Shown here in pieces: positions 6,625 to 7,557 of a stretch of DNA of 7,557 nucleotides. The first letter of the stretch is position 1; each line of letters starts with the position of its first letter. The notes beneath the pieces were generated by a model. That model had not been told where the DNA came from and searched no databases. It saw only the letters and a list, made by a program, of their open reading frames with translations. Location of the stretch: positions 1 through 7,557 of the forward strand of contig JACMQP010000344.1 in NCBI GenBank assembly GCA_014376915.1. The letters run 5' to 3'. A program made the position numbers and the translations under genes. The DNA comes from Ramlibacter sp. Its GTDB lineage: Bacteria; Pseudomonadota; Gammaproteobacteria; Burkholderiales; Burkholderiaceae.

Positions 6625-7557
6625 CTAGGGCGCGGCCTGCGGGTCCACCGGCGCCGGCGGCACGCCGCGGGCCTCGATGGCTTCGCCGGCGTCCAGGCAC
6701 AGGTCTTCGCGGAAGCGCCCGGCCACGATCTGCACGCCCACCGGCGTGCGTCCCGCCAGTGCGGTGCTGACAGTCAGCGCCGGCAGCCCGGTGAGCGGCA
6801 ACGCGATCATCGTCAGCTGCGCGCGCCAGACCCTTTCATAGGCCTCTTGTCCCTGCAGGTCGAGGTCGTTGGCGAATGGCAGTTCGGCCGACACCGGCAG
6901 CAGCACCACCGAATGCCGCTCCATGAACAGCTGCCAGGCCCGCGCGATACCCAGGCGCCGCGACAGCGCCGCCGACAGGTCGCCGAGCTGCAGGTTTTCG
7001 GCCAACGCCTTCTGTCCCGCCAGCGCGGTGATGGCACCGATGTCGCCTTCGCGCTGCGCCGCCTCCACCAGGCCCTGGTAGCCGTCGCCCATCCACAGGG
7101 CGATCTGCAATGGCACTGCTTCTTTCAGCGGCGGCAGGCCGTCGACCTCGTCCACGGTCCAGCCCGCATCGCGCAGCCGCGCTGCCGCATCAAGCAGCGC
7201 CGCGCACACCTCGGGCGCCGTGTCCATGCCGTCGGGGCGCAGGCAGACGACGGCGCGGCGCGGGCTGTCCGGCCACGTCAGGGGCGCCGGCACCCACCAG
7301 GGGTCGCGCAGATCCGGTCGCGCCATCGCCTGCAGCCCCAGTCGCAGGTCGGCGATGGTCCTTGCAATCGGTCCCGACACCGCCATGAGTTGCCCGCCGA
7401 TCGCGCGCTCGGCGCCGGCCGACGGGTTCCAGGCTGCCACCCTGCCGAACGAAGGCCGCAGGCCGTGCACGCCGCAGGCATACGCCGGATAGCGGATCGA
7501 GCCGGCGATGTCCGTGCCGTGCGCGAGATGGCCCATGCCCGAGGCGATGGCCGCCGC
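6625..7557 (-). CDS. Amidase-signature family enzyme, C-terminal 310 residues (N-terminus beyond the right edge)
   Basis: The visible part opens with AAAIASG and MGHLAHGTDIAGSIRYPA, the amidase-signature block. S20 of the visible part (codon 7498-7500) is the nucleophile of the Ser-cisSer-Lys triad; the cis-Ser (GGSSGG region) and the Lys lie outside the window. It continues with GVHGLRPSFGRV, GPIARTIADLRLGLQAMA, DPWWVPAPL, and near the end LTGLPALTVSTA and TPVGVQIVAGRFREDLCL, all normal for the family. The usual GGS at the nucleophile is AGS here. Members hydrolyse amide bonds of varied small molecules, and the substrate cannot be told from sequence. The GatA role is unlikely because no gatB or gatC is adjacent, though only one side is visible. 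It converges on usp and has no visible link to the oxidase cluster. Confidence 0.9.
   Translation of the reverse strand, partial: AAAIASGMGHLAHGTDIAGSIRYPAYACGVHGLRPSFGRVAAWNPSAGAERAIGGQLMAVSGPIARTIADLRLGLQAMARPDLRDPWWVPAPLTWPDSPRRAVVCLRPDGMDTAPEVCAALLDAAARLRDAGWTVDEVDGLPPLKEAVPLQIALWMGDGYQGLVEAAQREGDIGAITALAGQKALAENLQLGDLSAALSRRLGIARAWQLFMERHSVVLLPVSAELPFANDLDLQGQEAYERVWRAQLTMIALPLTGLPALTVSTALAGRTPVGVQIVAGRFREDLCLDAGEAIEARGVPPAPVDPQAAP

Overview
This is GC-rich DNA (roughly two thirds G+C by eye) from a proteobacterium with aerobic, microaerobic or denitrifying respiration. The proteins look like those of high-GC Beta- or Gammaproteobacteria (Burkholderiales or Xanthomonadales type). The window alone does not settle the genus.

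Positions 1-5902 hold one respiratory cluster on the minus strand, transcribed from right to left: ccoI - ccoS - ccoN - ccoO - ccoQ - ccoP - ccoG. CcoN, CcoO, CcoQ and CcoP are the four subunits of the high-affinity cbb3-type (C-family) cytochrome c oxidase. CcoI is the P1B-type copper ATPase that supplies copper for the binuclear centre. CcoS is the small assembly protein, and CcoG, cut by the left edge, is the polyferredoxin-like copper-handling assembly factor. All diagnostic ligands are visible: six His in CcoN, one CxxCH in CcoO, two CxxCH in CcoP, and CPC, DKTGT and TGES in CcoI. The genes lie 10-40 nt apart or overlap, except for a 63-nt gap before ccoN.

Two Anr/FNR/FixK-type boxes are present, one before ccoI (5937-5950) and one before ccoN (3470-3483). 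The second overlaps the ccoS stop codon. In both cases a -10-like hexamer sits exactly where a class II FNR promoter would have it. The cluster is therefore probably read as two oxygen-controlled units, ccoIS and ccoNOQPG.

Positions 5903-7557 are a small mosaic. Divergent from ccoI is an intact universal stress protein gene (6097-6519), preceded by what appears to be the C-terminal remnant of a second, different universal stress protein (5974-6066). Beyond it, the short gap to the next gene carries a roughly 30-codon relic of a HlyD-type type I secretion adaptor on the minus strand (6530-6619). An amidase-signature enzyme (minus strand, 6625 to the right edge) converges on the stress gene and lacks its N-terminus because of the window boundary.

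I found no convincing undescribed system. The core is a textbook cbb3 locus. The points worth a second look are the regulatory geometry, including a possible leaderless ccoI mRNA, and the two gene relics.
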